The position numbers and the translations under genes were made by a program. This document shows positions 32,718-46,414 of a stretch of DNA of 64,000 bases, in pieces (position 1 is the first letter of the stretch; the number at the start of each line of letters is the position of its first letter). This DNA comes from Blasia pusilla (lineage: Eukaryota > Marchantiophyta > Marchantiopsida > Blasiales), in assembly GCA_050084515.1 (NCBI GenBank), contig CM114271.1, positions 36,456,001 through 36,520,000 on the forward strand, in the 5' to 3' direction. Below the pieces are notes generated by a model. The model was not told the DNA's origin. It made no database searches and was given only the letters and a program-made list of their open reading frames with translations.

Positions 32718-34879
32718 TTGGGTAACTTCTCCTTTGGAGGACAACATCTTCTCAATGTAAGATATGGTTGGCAATCCCAAGCTAACCCCTTGGGAGGTTG
32801 AGAATTGTCCACCATGGCTTCCATACCTCTAGGATGCACTTTGTGTCCTTTCGATGAAGAGCATGAGATCACAAGGAAGGGTACAAAATGAAACCATTCC
32901 ACCACCATTTCTTTGGGCAACTAGTGGTTGAGCAATAGGTTCCATTCTTGTTTACTTTTTTTCTCACGTATTAACATTCTGACTGCTTTTCGACATATTG
33001 AATATTCACAAGTTGGTTCCATTATACGCTCTGATTGACAAGGAATAGGATGGCTACTCCATTCGATGTATGGTGAACATTCCCAATTGTACTTGGATAG
33101 ATATAGAGAGCTGCTTCTTGGAGGTCAAGAAACATTGTAAGAGTGTTTCTTCAAACCGTGGGACCTCATATATATTGGATCTCATGACTATAAGTGGTGC
33201 CATCAAAAGTGGCTTGGTACTTGGGGAGAAATATCCTAGCATTGAAGGGTGAAGATGTGCAAGGAGGCCAAGATGGCTCATGACATGGCATCCGAACTAC
33301 CTAAGGACATCTCCTCCACAAAGGCGTGTACCGAGTGAATAATTTCCCAACACTAGGTCGACTGAAAAAATCAATGGAATCTTTAACTCACCATTATAAA
33401 TAAGGTGTTTCTGTACTAGCTTCTTCAACCTGTTACTAGGTCTCGAAAGTTCATGTGGCCCTAGTATCTATTTAACGGAGAAACCCCACCGCGACCCCAA
33501 TATCTTTCCTCTCGACCAATCATAGCCCACTAGGTGGTGGAACCTTGTTGCGCTTTTGTCTTTGGTTCCCTACAACATATTGCATTGACAACTCCCGTGC
33601 CCAACTTTTGTTTGGAGCTTTGAATGTTGCGAAAAGATTCAAACTAGGAGTGAACTTTCTTAGATTCAAGAAATTCCCTTTTTGCAACAGCTTGGTATTA
33701 AAATAGCCTTTGTATATTGTAACCTTGATATGTGTTTTTAACTTGTTGATGAATGCTCTAACCTTGATGATGAATGTTGTAGAAATGAATTGAAGAGCAC
33801 GATTCTACCCAATTGGTGTTGCAGCATAATCTTATGAGGATCCAAGGGGAAATTGCAGCTGCAATAAAGGGGGTAATTGTGAGTACAAACAAGGCATGGA
33901 TATGGGAGTTACATCCACGACATTGACTTACTAAGTTTCAGCCAAATTGGGGGTGTGGCTACTCATTGCAAGAGCCCATGATTCTAGAGATTTGAAAATT
34001 CTCCTTTACGTCCTTTGTGCTCATTGTCCCTACTTCTTGTGCATTGAAATGACTAGAACAATTGGATATATTTATTTCAGAGGGTTTGAGATCTAGAGAG
34101 AATCACTGCGTCTCTTCAACAATCTCTTACCTACAGGGAATGAGAAATAAGTTTGGACAAGTGTTGAGCCATATATATACATATTTGGTCTACTTCCATC
34201 CCTCTGCTTGTCACTTCAACAACTTCTTGCATGTGTAGGTTCAGGGAATAACAAGCAAGTTTCTCACGAGCACCACAAAATCACTTGGGGGTGTGCCAAG
34301 GAAGAAAGCCAAGGAAGAAACCAAATATCTATGGAAATAGACCAAAAGGGGCAAACATAATGACCAAGGATTTCTTCTCAACTAGCCTAGTGTATGATGA
34401 TACGGTTTTTAGATGAAAGTTTTGAATGAGATGATCTCTGTTCCTCCGCACACAAGATGAAGCTACCTTAAATGATATCTAGTTTTTCAGAGGAGATATG
34501 CCATTAGTTAGCTTGGATTGAGTACCTCTTCAAAGGTGGTGGTTGCCAGCCATATGTTGGCAACCACCACCTTTTAAGAGGTGTCGATGAGTATTGTCTT
34601 ATAGGAGATAGTAGTATCATAGTACAGTCAATCTTGCCTTGAAGAGATTTTGCAATGTGGCGATCTCCACGTTTGGAGCACACTTTTCCAAAAGTTTGTC
34701 AACATTTGACATTATAAAGAAACTAGTTGTGAATGAGGCTGAAGGTTTCTGAAGCATTTTGGGATACTTTGATTGTATGCACTAGACCAAGAAGAATCGT
34801 CCTTTTGCTTAGCAAGGGAAATTCCAAGATAAGCAAGAAAACCGCTCTATTATACTCGAAGCTGTAGTAGATCAGTCGC
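32718..34879. other. Intergenic, nothing recognised
   Basis: Only short frames; no transposase or gene motif could be identified before the Harbinger remnant. Confidence 0.45.
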
Positions 34880-35500
34880 TGAGGTTTTGGCATGCTTTCT
34901 TTGGCTTGCTAGGATCAAACAATGGCATCAATGTCATTGATAGACCCCCTCTCTAATGATATGGATGCTCAATAAGATCACTCCTTAGTTGATAGATCCC
35001 CAACATGTTAAAAAGGTTTCAATTCTGTGCAACCTTATCATCTAAATGGTCATGAGTATTCCAAGTGTTATTTGCTAAGAGAATGGATGGTCTTGTTTTG
35101 TCCAAACTATTCATGAACTGCAAGGGGAAAAATTGCAATGTTTTTTCCAAAATGCAAGAGTCAACACATAAGGATGTAGAGCATGCATTTGGTGTGTTGC
35201 AAGCTAGATGGGCCATTGTGCATAACCCATGTGAGCCTCAGATGTGGGCTTTGGGACCAAGTAACAATACAGAAGGTGATGCATTGTTTTATCATCCTCT
35301 ACAGCATGATTGTGGAGGATAAAAGAATTAAGTAAATCCACCACTTGAGCAAGTCCTCATGTAGCACTTTTGGAGACTTTATACCTTCTAGGAGCTTATG
35401 AGAGGCACTAGCGATATTGAGGATAATGCTACCCACTACCAACTAAGGAGTGATCTTATTGAGCATCCATGGAGTCAGAGAAACTAGAGGTGAAGCTCTG
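34880..35500 (+). pseudogene. PIF/Harbinger transposase remnant
   Basis: In changing plus frames one reads WHAFFGLLGSNNGINVIDRPP (about 34,888-34,950). KMQESTHKDVEHAFGVLQAR and WAIVHNP follow in the frame 35,065-35,322, then the tail TSDIEDNATHYQLRSDLIEH at about 35,400-35,465. These are the conserved C-terminal blocks of plant DDE_Tnp_4 (Harbinger) transposases. Frameshifts and stops make it non-functional; the N-terminal half was not found. Confidence 0.8.
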
Positions 35501-38500
35501 TATCTAGAATTTTTTTTAATGTTTTTTTGCAATAATGGGATTCATATGTTCATTTCACATCAATGAGGTCATGAGAGCCTAAGGTACTCATGGTGTAGTA
35601 GTCATGTAATCTAGGATGTAACTACAAGCTCCTTGGACAAATATTTTTGCAATACAATAAAGTGGCTATGTTGTGTTTTAATTTTATATTGAGTGTCGGA
35701 AGTAGATTTGTGAAGTAATATCTCACTCTCTATGAATGATCAGAATGTTTGTGGGTACGTGGAGAGAGTTTGAGTAAGAGGACTTGCTCTCTCTTCACGG
35801 TTTGTAACTAATTCAACAACTCTGGGTCAATTTCTCTCACGCCCTATCATTAAGGTGCAAAACAAGAAGGATTTAGATTGTTGTTCTCTTGTGCCGACCT
35901 CTTCCCTGGTTGGAAAGTATTAGAGACGGGTTGATGTCGAGAGGTACGAATTCCCAAATCCACGAAACTTGTTGTACTAGAAGTTATGTTTGAAGAATTT
36001 TCCCTCCCTTTTTCAGCTTTAAAACCTACAAAAAAAATAAATCATTCTTTCATATAATTTGGCCATTCCACTTGAATTGAATCTCTTGTATCAAAAATCT
36101 CATTTGTGAATCATCTATCATGCATTTTCATTTCTCTGTATGTTCCATATATGCTAAAATATTTCCATTATCCTTCTTGTGTGTGCAACATAGTTAAACT
36201 CCTTTAAAGGCCCGTGTGAAGAGTTTGTCATGCACCATTTTATGTTGTGAATCTATAATCATGTGAGTTAATAGTTTATCTATGTACATAGTTTGTTGTT
36301 GGATAAATTGGCATTGTCTTCTTACTTCCGATCTCGAAGCAAATTCCTAGACCTTCTCACTATTATGAGGAGTTTCCTGGACCAGATCAACAAACCTGAA
36401 TCCTAGCTAGATTCACTCCACATCAACATCTAGCCACAAAACCAAACTTGTGTCTCAAACACCACAAACCCGAATGTCAACTTTGTGAGTCTCTAATAGA
36501 GAATCACGACAATCACGAAGCAGCACTTGAACTTTATTTTAAGAAAATTTGGTTCCAAAACTCCTGCTCATGACACGTAGTCCTTCCTATAATACAAAAG
36601 CTCAATAATTACTTGTGGAGACTTCAAACTAGCATGGATGGGATGATGGAAGCCAAGGGATCCATGAACTCCAAAACGGTACGTGTTGCTCCAACCAAGA
36701 ATGTCTTTGTGACTAGGTGGTGCCCATATATTCTCCATTGATTTGCCATTGAGGGACAGCCCTAAATTGTGTTCCCTTGGTGTACTTTATTGTGTCATCA
36801 ACCCTTTAATAATCTGCACCTCTTGTGTCCTTCCCAAGCTCAAGTATTCTTGGACCTCTTCCCAAGGAAGTGAGCATTCGGCGGAGTGAAGACCATCAAT
36901 GCATGTTGTTCACGTGAAACCTAAGTCATTTCATAAGTCGCTGCAGCAAGTTCAGTCGTGGTTCGCCTTAGACTGTAAGGTGAGCCCACCATCGTGGGCA
37001 GCCATTTGCCTTGCATCTCACTTTACTAATTTCGAGCGTGTTGGCCCTGTAGCTACTCTTGAGAAGAGACGGGAGGAGAATTTCCATCAATTGGGGCATG
37101 TGTAGATTGGTCAGATTGATCAATTTAAGGGGATGATCTCTTTGCAGTAGTAGGTTTTTGGGGTTTTTGTGGCCCATATAGGTACTTTCTTTGAACAATT
37201 CCCAACAATTGACAAAAGTAGAGCTTTCTTGCTTTAGACTCTTCAAACAATATATTTCACAAGCCTTCTTGAGTTTGTCCTCATCATTGCATCCACTCTC
37301 TTATAAAGCTTCAACCTGAGAGTACGCACTAAAAAATTTAGCAACATCGACCTTGATAATTGACCATTAGTCTCCAACAACCACCATGGCCTTTCTCCAA
37401 AATGTGGTGGACGGTTGTGGTTGTATTGTTGGGAGATGCTCTCCCAAAATTCAGTATTCTTTTGACTTGTGCCTATGACGGGGTCTTGAGAGATGTGAAA
37501 GTATGACTTGCATAGTTAGATCTCTTCATCTGCACTAAAATTCTTACCCTTTTTACAATTTGCTTGTATTGGCCATGGAAGTACAATTGAACTAAATGAC
37601 ATGAGCAAAAGCCGAGATCAAATAAGAAAACGATGTCACAAAGAGAGTAGAAATACCTGCACAATAAGATTCTAAATCACATGTATGTTTGCACCCTCTC
37701 TCAAGCAATCAACCTGTTATCTCAAGCTTTGTGAACTAGATGCCTACAAGGTGGATGAAATACACCTATTTCTCTCTCCAAGGTTCCAATCACCACTTTC
37801 TCTCTTTGTAAGAAAATATGTGATTAGAGATGAGAGAGAATATGTCCATTCTCTATCACCGACACCAAGTGTGAGGATTTCCACATGCCAATGAGAGCAT
37901 GGAGAATCCCTACTACATATTGACTCCTTGTGCGAGAACTTGAACAGTAAAGTGATGGCCTTCTTTACTCATACTCTCTCGCCCATTGAGAGAATGTATA
38001 CCTTCACCCTTCCAAGATTTATTTCTTTGACAGGGCTCGAAGTCAATTCATATATGTATTATAAGCAACAATGGAATCTGATGAAAAGCAGTTGATATCA
38101 TACCTCGCATCATGGAGTAAAGTCTTTCACTCATTTAATTTGGAGAATTGGGTGACACACTTTTGCATTCCACTGTCACAGCCTAGCAGAGGTTCCATAT
38201 TGAATCAAACTTCGACCTCTCCTGCTCGATGTGGTTGTCATGCTGCAATCTTCGAGAATGGGAGAATTCTGAAGTGGGGGCCAGGTGGAGTGCACAACCC
38301 ACTTTGTGTAGTGCAATGTAGACGCCCTAACATCCCAATCCCAACCCCTACTTTTGGAAAACCCTCAAATCTAGGGGCCCTTGGTTCAATGCAGGTGGTT
38401 CCAATAATTGCTCAAGCAAGGTCGAGGCGAGTTGTTGAGGACATTCCTACATATAAATGAGTGTGCATTAATCATCCTACCTTGGCACAAGTCCATGAGT

Positions 38501-39226
38501 TGCATATGATTCATTGAAGGGTCTCTCGTGCACCTAGCAAAAAGTCCAGGATAACTTGTAAAAGAAGGCTATTGGACTCCAACATGATGACTTGGAACAT
38601 GCGAGTTGGAAAATTTAGAGAGTTCTTTAGACTTCACAATTCCGTGCTCCCAGAAATAGCCAGAACCAACAGTGAAAGTTGAACTATTAAAACTAGATTA
38701 TGTATATGGAGATGAATGCCCAATTCTTTTGGTTCTTGTAGATTGTGAGTGAGCTATGGACATGAGCTCAAGTTTGTCAAAATCGAACATACTAAGGAAA
38801 GTGTGCGTAGACTTTCCTTCAAATTTTGTTTTAGGCTATGATATCAGAGCCTATCCTTCTTTGGACCCCTGTGGACAATCAATCAAGTCATGCATTCATT
38901 CATTCTCTAAGAATCTCCATATGATGCCACAACAACAGAAATATCGCATTCTAATTTCAAACCCAATTAACTCCTTTCTCGAGATTTCCATGCCAACCAT
39001 CCAGACAAGTACATTAACTTTGAATGCTCTGGTTTTCAACAATAGAACAGAGCTGATTTGAGGTAGGGATATGCTTTCTGCACCACTTTCTAAGAGGCAC
39101 GCACTACTACCTAAAATCAGCTCACTTGCAGAAATCCAAAATGAGTTTTTGAGGTTTAATGACAAAACAGAGGTATACAAAGAAACAGCTTTCATCCAGG
39201 TAAATTAGATTACATGGTTGCAACGT
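35501..39226. other. Long AT-rich intergenic stretch without recognisable genes
   Basis: The longest frame (38,071-38,460) shows no known domain and no splice-consistent extension. Nothing here can be supported as a gene. Confidence 0.5.
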
Positions 39227-42200
39227 TCAAAATGACACATTCTTGAGAACTGCAGCTCCAGCTGAAGCCAGATTTGCTGCCCGGTTGCTTCCAAAGTCCT
39301 TGCGATTAGATTCTCGAGCTATGCGGCTCCCGAACTACAACACCAAAAGCAATGAAGCAGATGAAAAGGCAGGCAACTTCTGCCAAAAGTTCTCAGATTA
39401 ATAGATTAGTGTCGATGTCCAGAAAGAAACCCCAGGAATCAAGGGATCCATAGTCAGCAAGGGATGAAAACCTACAATTAGGTAACATGATAACCTTGGT
39501 AGCAGCTGCCATAGCCTGGGTAAAAATTAAGACAGGAATTTCATGAGGTGGTTAAGGTTCATATCCACCTGAATTGCACGTTTGGGAAGCGATGATGCTC
39601 CCTTCAATCCAAGAAGAAGTGCCACCTACAAAATATTCAAATTTTTAAATCCCATACAGACAAGCTTGTGAAGTATTAATTTTCTCAAGCACCACTAGTG
39701 AGTACTATCATCTGTAATTTGCCAAACATCATCTGCAAATGCTGAGAAAGGTCCATCTTGCATGATTGGAATCAGACCTAACATAGGAGATTACAGCTCA
39801 TGTGAGTGGCTTTTTCAAAGTCAAACAGATCACCCCAATTGAACGTAAGAACTTCGAACTTGACTCAAAGCACAAACCAGGGATAGCACCAAAAGGAAAA
39901 TACTTGATTTGCAACCTGTCTAAGTATCTGCTTGTCTCCAAAGCCGGCAGGTTGCTGCAGATTCACAACATCCCAGAGTGGAAGGCTAAGAAGTGTTTCC
40001 ACCACAGCCTCATCTAAAAACGGAAACCTTGCCTGTACAATTTACAAAAATAAGAAAACATTACTGTAAAACTGCCAACAACCCTGCTTCCCAGCAAGTT
40101 TGTGAGAAAAGTATTACACCCAATTCATACAGATCACGAATCTCACAGGTAAGACTGACTCAATGCCTTGTGGATGACAAGTGCTTATCATTTTGGACCC
40201 AGTAAAGATGTGGGCATTCAATAGTAAGGTTCACCACAGATAACTGGCTGCAGATTTACCGACATACCTCTTTACCATGATCAGAAAGACAACGATCATC
40301 TCTGCCTAGATTTCTTTTCCAAATTCTCTGGAAGTCTAGCTTCATTTCTGCTTCCAAAGACTCCCACCTTTATGGAACCAATACATGAACAATACCTATT
40401 AGATCTACGTGAGTCACTATCAATATAGCTGCAAACACCACTGATCTTCAAGGATGTGCAGAAAGCTATCTTGTAAATCAAGTCAGTTTGTGTTCATACT
40501 GCTAAAATAAAGAAAAATTTCTTCAAGTAGATAGTGAAAGCCTACTAAGGACTTGAGCCATAATGCTACATGTGCTAACACATTGACATCGTGCCCTCAT
40601 TGGTGTGACTCCTAATTCCACTTAAATACCCACACTTAGAAACAATTTAATGGCCCCGCAATTTAGTTCTTTCTTGCTTAGTAAATCCAGTAGTCATAGT
40701 GAAGAAACAAAAATATTAAAGGTGAGCAGAAAAGTTAACAGGACCAGAACCTACCCTCCTAGTTTGAACTTCGTGCGGTGACGACCATAGCCTCCACATT
40801 GTTCATCGGCTCCACTACCAACCAATAGAACACGTGCCTCTGACTTTACTCTGCCATGTCCCTCAGTAGCAACACTTGCCCATGTTTTGGTTTCAAGGGA
40901 CTCTGCTTCTTGTTGGCTGAAAGTTTGAGAAGCAATATTACCTTCATCTGCTTCATCGTGACAAGTGGTTGTAAGTGGTGATAAGGTCTCATGTAGATGA
41001 CCGCTACCACTAGCAGCCAGCCAAAGAGCTGTCCCTATGTTTAAATCCTACGACAAATCAATGTGAAGCCAATTTAGGAACTTGTCATCCTGGCCAAAAA
41101 TCTCTTTTCTTCTCATGCAACCAGAAAGTTTCACCATCAACAACACTCAGCTAGCTCTCAAAACCAACCATAACAGCTAGGGCACTAATTTCTGCAGTCA
41201 TTTGAGGCATACCGTGACCCAAGTAGGTGCCTTGAACTTCACGCGTCCTCTGGATATTAAAATCAAAACTTCATACTTAAGAAAAACAGTCGAAGGTATT
41301 CAATTGTATCTACCAACAAAAAAAAACTTTCAAGTTCACTAGTTTGGGAGCGATGGTGCAATCAGGACCACAAAAATGCATTAGATTACATACCATATAG
41401 GTCTTGGATGGACAAATGAGTGAAAGCAGACGATCACGATATGATGTAAGATTTGACAACTCTGCATCAATTTTGATCAATCTCCACCTGAATTGCTCCG
41501 ACCAGTAACAAGTGTTAAGGGAGCTCAGGAATGATGCGTGATTGCACAAAAGCTTCTTCCTATCCAGGGCTGAATGAAATTACTAGATTTCAAATTGTAC
41601 TTCAACCTGGATAGGGGTTGTACCTGCGCAGTGGGAATACCTCTTGAAGCTCAATTACTCCTGAGATTGCAGTGATCCTATCTGGAGCACGTTCTCCTTC
41701 AAAGCTTACATTCAGAAGGTCAATGCTGCCTGGATCCAAATGGCATTCGAGACAATCTTCAGTTATTTCAAGCATTTTACCAATTTCATAATTTGTCAGA
41801 TCCGACAGAGCAGTTGAGAGGCTCATCTAGATTTCAGCTGACAGCATACAAAAACCTGTTATTATTTCATTCCTTCCAAAATCACTATGATCTATCATTT
41901 CTCGTGTAAAGAGACACAACATCAGCCATCAGGAACATCTCCTAAAACTGACTGCACAAGAACCCCAATGCACATTCAATTATCTTCAGTCCCTTCAACA
42001 TTGAGACTACTTACAGTGAGGCTCAACAAACTCATCTGAAATTGCGGCCAAAATCATTGAATCCAACCCTCCTGAAAAGAGCACAGCTACTGGTGCGGGT
42101 GAATCCAAGCTACTTGATTTAGTGCAACTGTTGCGGGAGTTCACTGATTCTGATGAGCCCTGCTTTCAAACCCAGGAAATACTGCAATAAGGTTAAAAAT

Positions 42201-45200
42201 TACCTCCACATGAGAAACTTCAAAGTATTAACAAAAGTAGGGAGCCTTGGTAATTCTAGACTCTGGTAGATGGCTAATGATAACCACCAGAGCCCCTAGA
42301 TTCAAATAGGGCCTTTCCTCGTCCTTTCTAAAACAGTAATTCAACATGCAAACTTGAGATTGTATGCAAAAGTCATTGTGTGAGGGTAGAAAGTTCATCA
42401 TTCAGAGTTAGATGCACGTCCGCTGGACAAGAGAGGACTTTGACATTCAAACACGGAGGTTGTCTCACCCAAGATATATTATCTTCAACAAACCTCTCCA
42501 CCTCTAAATAGTCGTGTGAAAAATTTCAGTTGGTTTGGACTATTTCTGGAAGCATCACATTGTATTTTGCCAGTGTATGTCGTGACATGAGAGTGAAAGG
42601 GAGACCTTTACAATCCTTTTCTAGAGTCATGTGGCATCTTTCCTCACCAGCTTTCTTTTTAGTAAGTAGGATGACTGTGGCAACCAACAAGGTTCATTAT
42701 GTGATGGCGTGAAGAATATGACTTACCCACTCTCTGCTAATATTTACTGTCCTCCTCTGGACTGCTTGGCGCAATGCAGCAAGCACACGCTCTGCAGAAG
42801 ATGGCTCTTTGACTCCTTCCTGATCATAACTTTCTTGCTTACTCGAGAACTGAAGAAAATCACTTCCAGCCATATTTTGGCACTTATCTTTGTTAACGGA
42901 ACTTTGCCTGCCTATGATTTCATCTTTGTGTTCCAATTCTTGCATATTCTTTGTGCCAAAGGATTCATCACTCTTGCCCTGGTCAGCATGAGTGCAATCA
43001 CCTGAGCTTCCTTTCCGAGGATTTATTTTACACCTTTCCCAAGCAAGCAACCTTTCCAGCAGTGGATCCCGCCAGCTATGTCTTTGAGCCCGTCCTCTAA
43101 GGTGCCGCTGTCCTAGGATTCCAGCTGCCTCTCCTTTCTCAGATGGGTCACTAGCATCAAAAGTCGATTGTACAGACATCTTTTCTACTGACTCACCTTC
43201 ACTGATGCCATCAAATGTGATGCTGTAAATTCCACAATCCAACTCCTCCCAATACCTGAATGTGCCTGGAGTCTCAACCCCCATATGATGAGCTTGCTCA
43301 CTGGACTCTAACTCCACACTTTGAATGTGATTTAACTCATTTAATGCTGCCAGCCTGGATGAGGGAGCAGATTTTTTTTCACAGGATTTCACGACAGGAG
43401 CAACTGATGTAAGGAGAAAACGGGGATCTTCTGGTGAAGGCTTGTGAACCAGGAGACTCCGTCGCCCTATTGCATCTCGTCCAAACCATAATGTTCGAGA
43501 TGCTGCCTGAGTCACATATTCAAACACAAGTTCATTACACCCTCCCAATAAAGTTCTCCATCGTGATCCAGGCTTACAAAATCACCTACACGTACAGAGT
43601 ATTACAATGGCCTTCTTTCCATTTTCCTAAGGTCATTAAACCCTAAGCAGATACTCAAGTATGTGCAAGCATAGCTTTCTCTATGAGACTACTCACAAAC
43701 AAAATCTGCTGCTTATCTCGCCATGGGCATAAAGAAGTTTTCTAGAGGCACCCCGAGATCTGAAAACAATCCAGAAGAGTTGAGTGACGGGGAGCTTCCA
43801 AGAAGTAAAAGGCTAGAACTGCTTGAAACAAGCTTGTTGCCCATTACAAACCTGCCAGTAAATAATAGCCCATGGCCCTCTCAATCTTGATAGAACCTCT
43901 GGAACACTTTGTTGAGGTTCTTTCAAGGCATCCATAAGAACCTCCGTGTCATTCTCGTGCGCCTTCACAGTCAAACCTCCAAAAACTTCACCTGTTTTCC
44001 AATTGCTAGGTAATCTCAGCAAACAAGATCATTACTGGCAAATTCTACGTTCTTAGAAGAGCTGTTCTCACTTTTGGAACATCTTTCGTGACTCAGCATG
44101 TATTACAAACCTCTGCGCTAAACTTGTCCAGAGTGCTATGCAGTCATTTCACAAATGGCAACCACCTATCACTTTTGTGCTTAGCTTCTTAAAGAGTCAT
44201 TCGGAGGAAGCTGAAGACTAGTTCCAGCATTTGCCTCAAATTTCCGTTGGTGGAACTTGTGACGAAATGAACATAGTAGTTAAGGGTAGTGCAGTTACCC
44301 ACCATTGAAGACGAGCAAATTACCACTCGTATCTTTCAGTGGCTGTTCTACTGGATGATCGCCTCGTAACTGCAAAGTAGCACCAACAAAATCAAGCCTT
44401 CCGCGGCAGACACCGTCAGACAGTTGATATTGCTCACTGCCAATTCCAATGCTTGTCTCCCGCAAATCGCACTTTTCTCTTCCGTCCTCAGCTTCGCAGC
44501 TTGAGACAGTGGAAGCACCGCTCTGTTCACAAACCTGAGAAGCTTCATTAGCAGCAGGGACAGAATGTGCAGCTTCCCACGTGTCAATATGTTGGCTCAC
44601 TGGCCCAACATGGAGTATCTGCCCACCTACATGATCAGGACCCCGGCGCTCTAGAGGCTTGCAGAGATCCTCTACGGTCGGACGAGCTGTTTTCGAAACC
44701 TGCCACAGGTTTCAAGGTAAGCCCCTTCAATTTAGCTGACAATTTTCTCAATTGTACAGCAATCGTACTCAGGGTATTAGGGACAGATATAATTATTTTC
44801 CACACCATAAAAAAAAAAGCTGCAAAATTTCCCGAGTGCTAGTCGATTTCGAGTAGCTTTACGAACACCAATCGCAAACTGTGCTCAGATTTACCCCACT
44901 GGCAAGACTTCCCTAGCAGACGGAACTGGTGCCTGCAATCTGCCAGACAATTCAGATTTTTCTTGTTGTTTCAAAGATCTTGTTTCTGCTACAGATTGCA
45001 CGCACCAACTAGACGTGATGGCGCAAGTTATCAAAGGCACTCTGTATAACGATTGGAAATGAAACAATCCACGTCCACTTAAGCGTGAGGACTTCCAAAT
45101 TCTTCACAACTGCCTAACCGATATGAAACGAATACAAGTTCAGAATAGCTAGATTTTCAGAAGGCTCGCATGGCTATCCAACTAACCTCAAGAGCTCTTT

Positions 45201-45288
45201 CGCAAGAACAACCAGAAAATTCGAGTTCTTCGGACGCCAAATGTCCTCCGATGACGACACCAGATATTATCAAGGCAATGCCGCACAT
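39227..45288 (-). CDS. ASNSD1: Asparagine synthetase domain-containing protein (ASNSD1-like), 13 exons
   Basis: Exons (minus, 5' to 3'): 45,288-45,187; 44,932-44,900; 44,699-44,303; 43,991-43,852; 43,506-42,727; 42,159-42,015; 41,729-41,624; 41,487-41,394; 41,047-40,755; 40,367-40,268; 40,032-39,916; 39,625-39,569; 39,334-39,227. All have GT-AG borders and join in phase to 823 residues. The N-terminus is MCGIA, with Cys2 as class II glutamine-amidotransferase nucleophile, and LERRGPDH follows. Then [21 protein letters not shown], the ATP-pyrophosphatase loop SGGLDS (513-518), [26 protein letters not shown] (678-689), NLGRDDR, FPFLDE and LPKRAIQFGSR are in the family order. It is longer than animal ASNSD1, mainly in the linker coded by the 780-bp exon. 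Biochemical role is not settled for this family. No lesion was found. Confidence 0.93.
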
Positions 45289-46414
45289 TCTTCCCAGTGA
45301 CGCTACACCAATTGGTTTCAATCAGCGACTGGCAATCCTTTCTAATCGTTCCCGAAGCCCCGACTGCATGCTATGAAGACGTTCCTCCGATTCCCATTCG
45401 TAATCGTTCGAAGCCATTTGTGGCCAATACACGATCGATTCAGTGGCCAATTGGAAGTCAATCCTCCGAATAGTTGGCGAACTCATACGACGCTAGATTC
45501 AGTCTTCAGAGGCTCGAATTATCATGCCATAGTTAAAATAATATTTTCCCTCATAGTTAGAAGTGCGGAGTATGAACTTTGGAGCGGGGATCGTAGTCAC
45601 TCGGGTTCTAAGAACCGTCCATGTTGATGAAACCAGGACGAGAAATAGTAGTTCAGACTAACTCCGATTTCCTGCAGATACCTCGTCGTGATCTCCAGAG
45701 TTTTACCAATTTCCAAAGAGAAAAAGAAGACAGCGGAAGAATAATTGTGCGTCTCTTCACAATCCTTCACTGCGGTCTATGGATCTTTGTATCCTAGAAA
45801 ATCCAACCCAGGCAAGTAATCGATTAGTAACCCTCGGATTTCTCACGCACGCTCGTCCACCGCTGTTGCCATCTGAGTACGAGGATGAGGGAAATTAGAC
45901 AAAGTACACAAACAATCGCTGCACGGCTTTCCGCAATTCCATTGACGAATTGGACTTCCCTCCAAATTTAGTTCATTGCTTGAGATTGGATCCCAGCACA
46001 ATTCAGCACACGCAGACCCGCTCAAGCGCTCCGGTTAGGCTTGACCGGGAACGACACTGTAACAATAAAATATCTTATTACTAGAACATAACACCATGAC
46101 ATGTGCTCCGGTCAGGCGCATGAGTCACTGGAGACAGCTTGAGTAAGAACTTCTTAAACCGGGAACTGCTTGAATCGTTTCGCGCGTGAACCCCAGGTTT
46201 TAGGGTTTAGAGACATCGGCCTCTTCCACGCTCGATACTGCACGCCATCCACATTTAGGGTTTAAGGTTCTACAAGAAGCCTTCGTTCTAGCGCAACGAT
46301 AGTAGATTTGCGTAGTGGCACGATTAGATTCCAGGTCGGTGTGCACAGATTTCTGGCTTGGGGTTCTTTGTTATTGTGCTGCTCCTCCAGTTGTCTAGGA
46401 GAGAGTATTCGGAA
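45289..46414. promoter_or_regulatory. Shared promoter region of two divergent genes, with two telo-boxes
   Basis: The 1.1 kb between the two start codons holds TTAGGGTTT at 46,200-46,208 and 46,255-46,263. Telo-boxes of this type are common in plant promoters of translation-related genes, which fits the tRNA methyltransferase. No second gene is seen in the interval. Confidence 0.6.

Noticed and set aside
41160-41255. Possible extra exon of the ASNSD1-like gene (reads [20 protein letters not shown])
   Set aside because: Not needed for frame or family alignment; the exons ending at 41,394 and starting at 41,047 join directly in phase.
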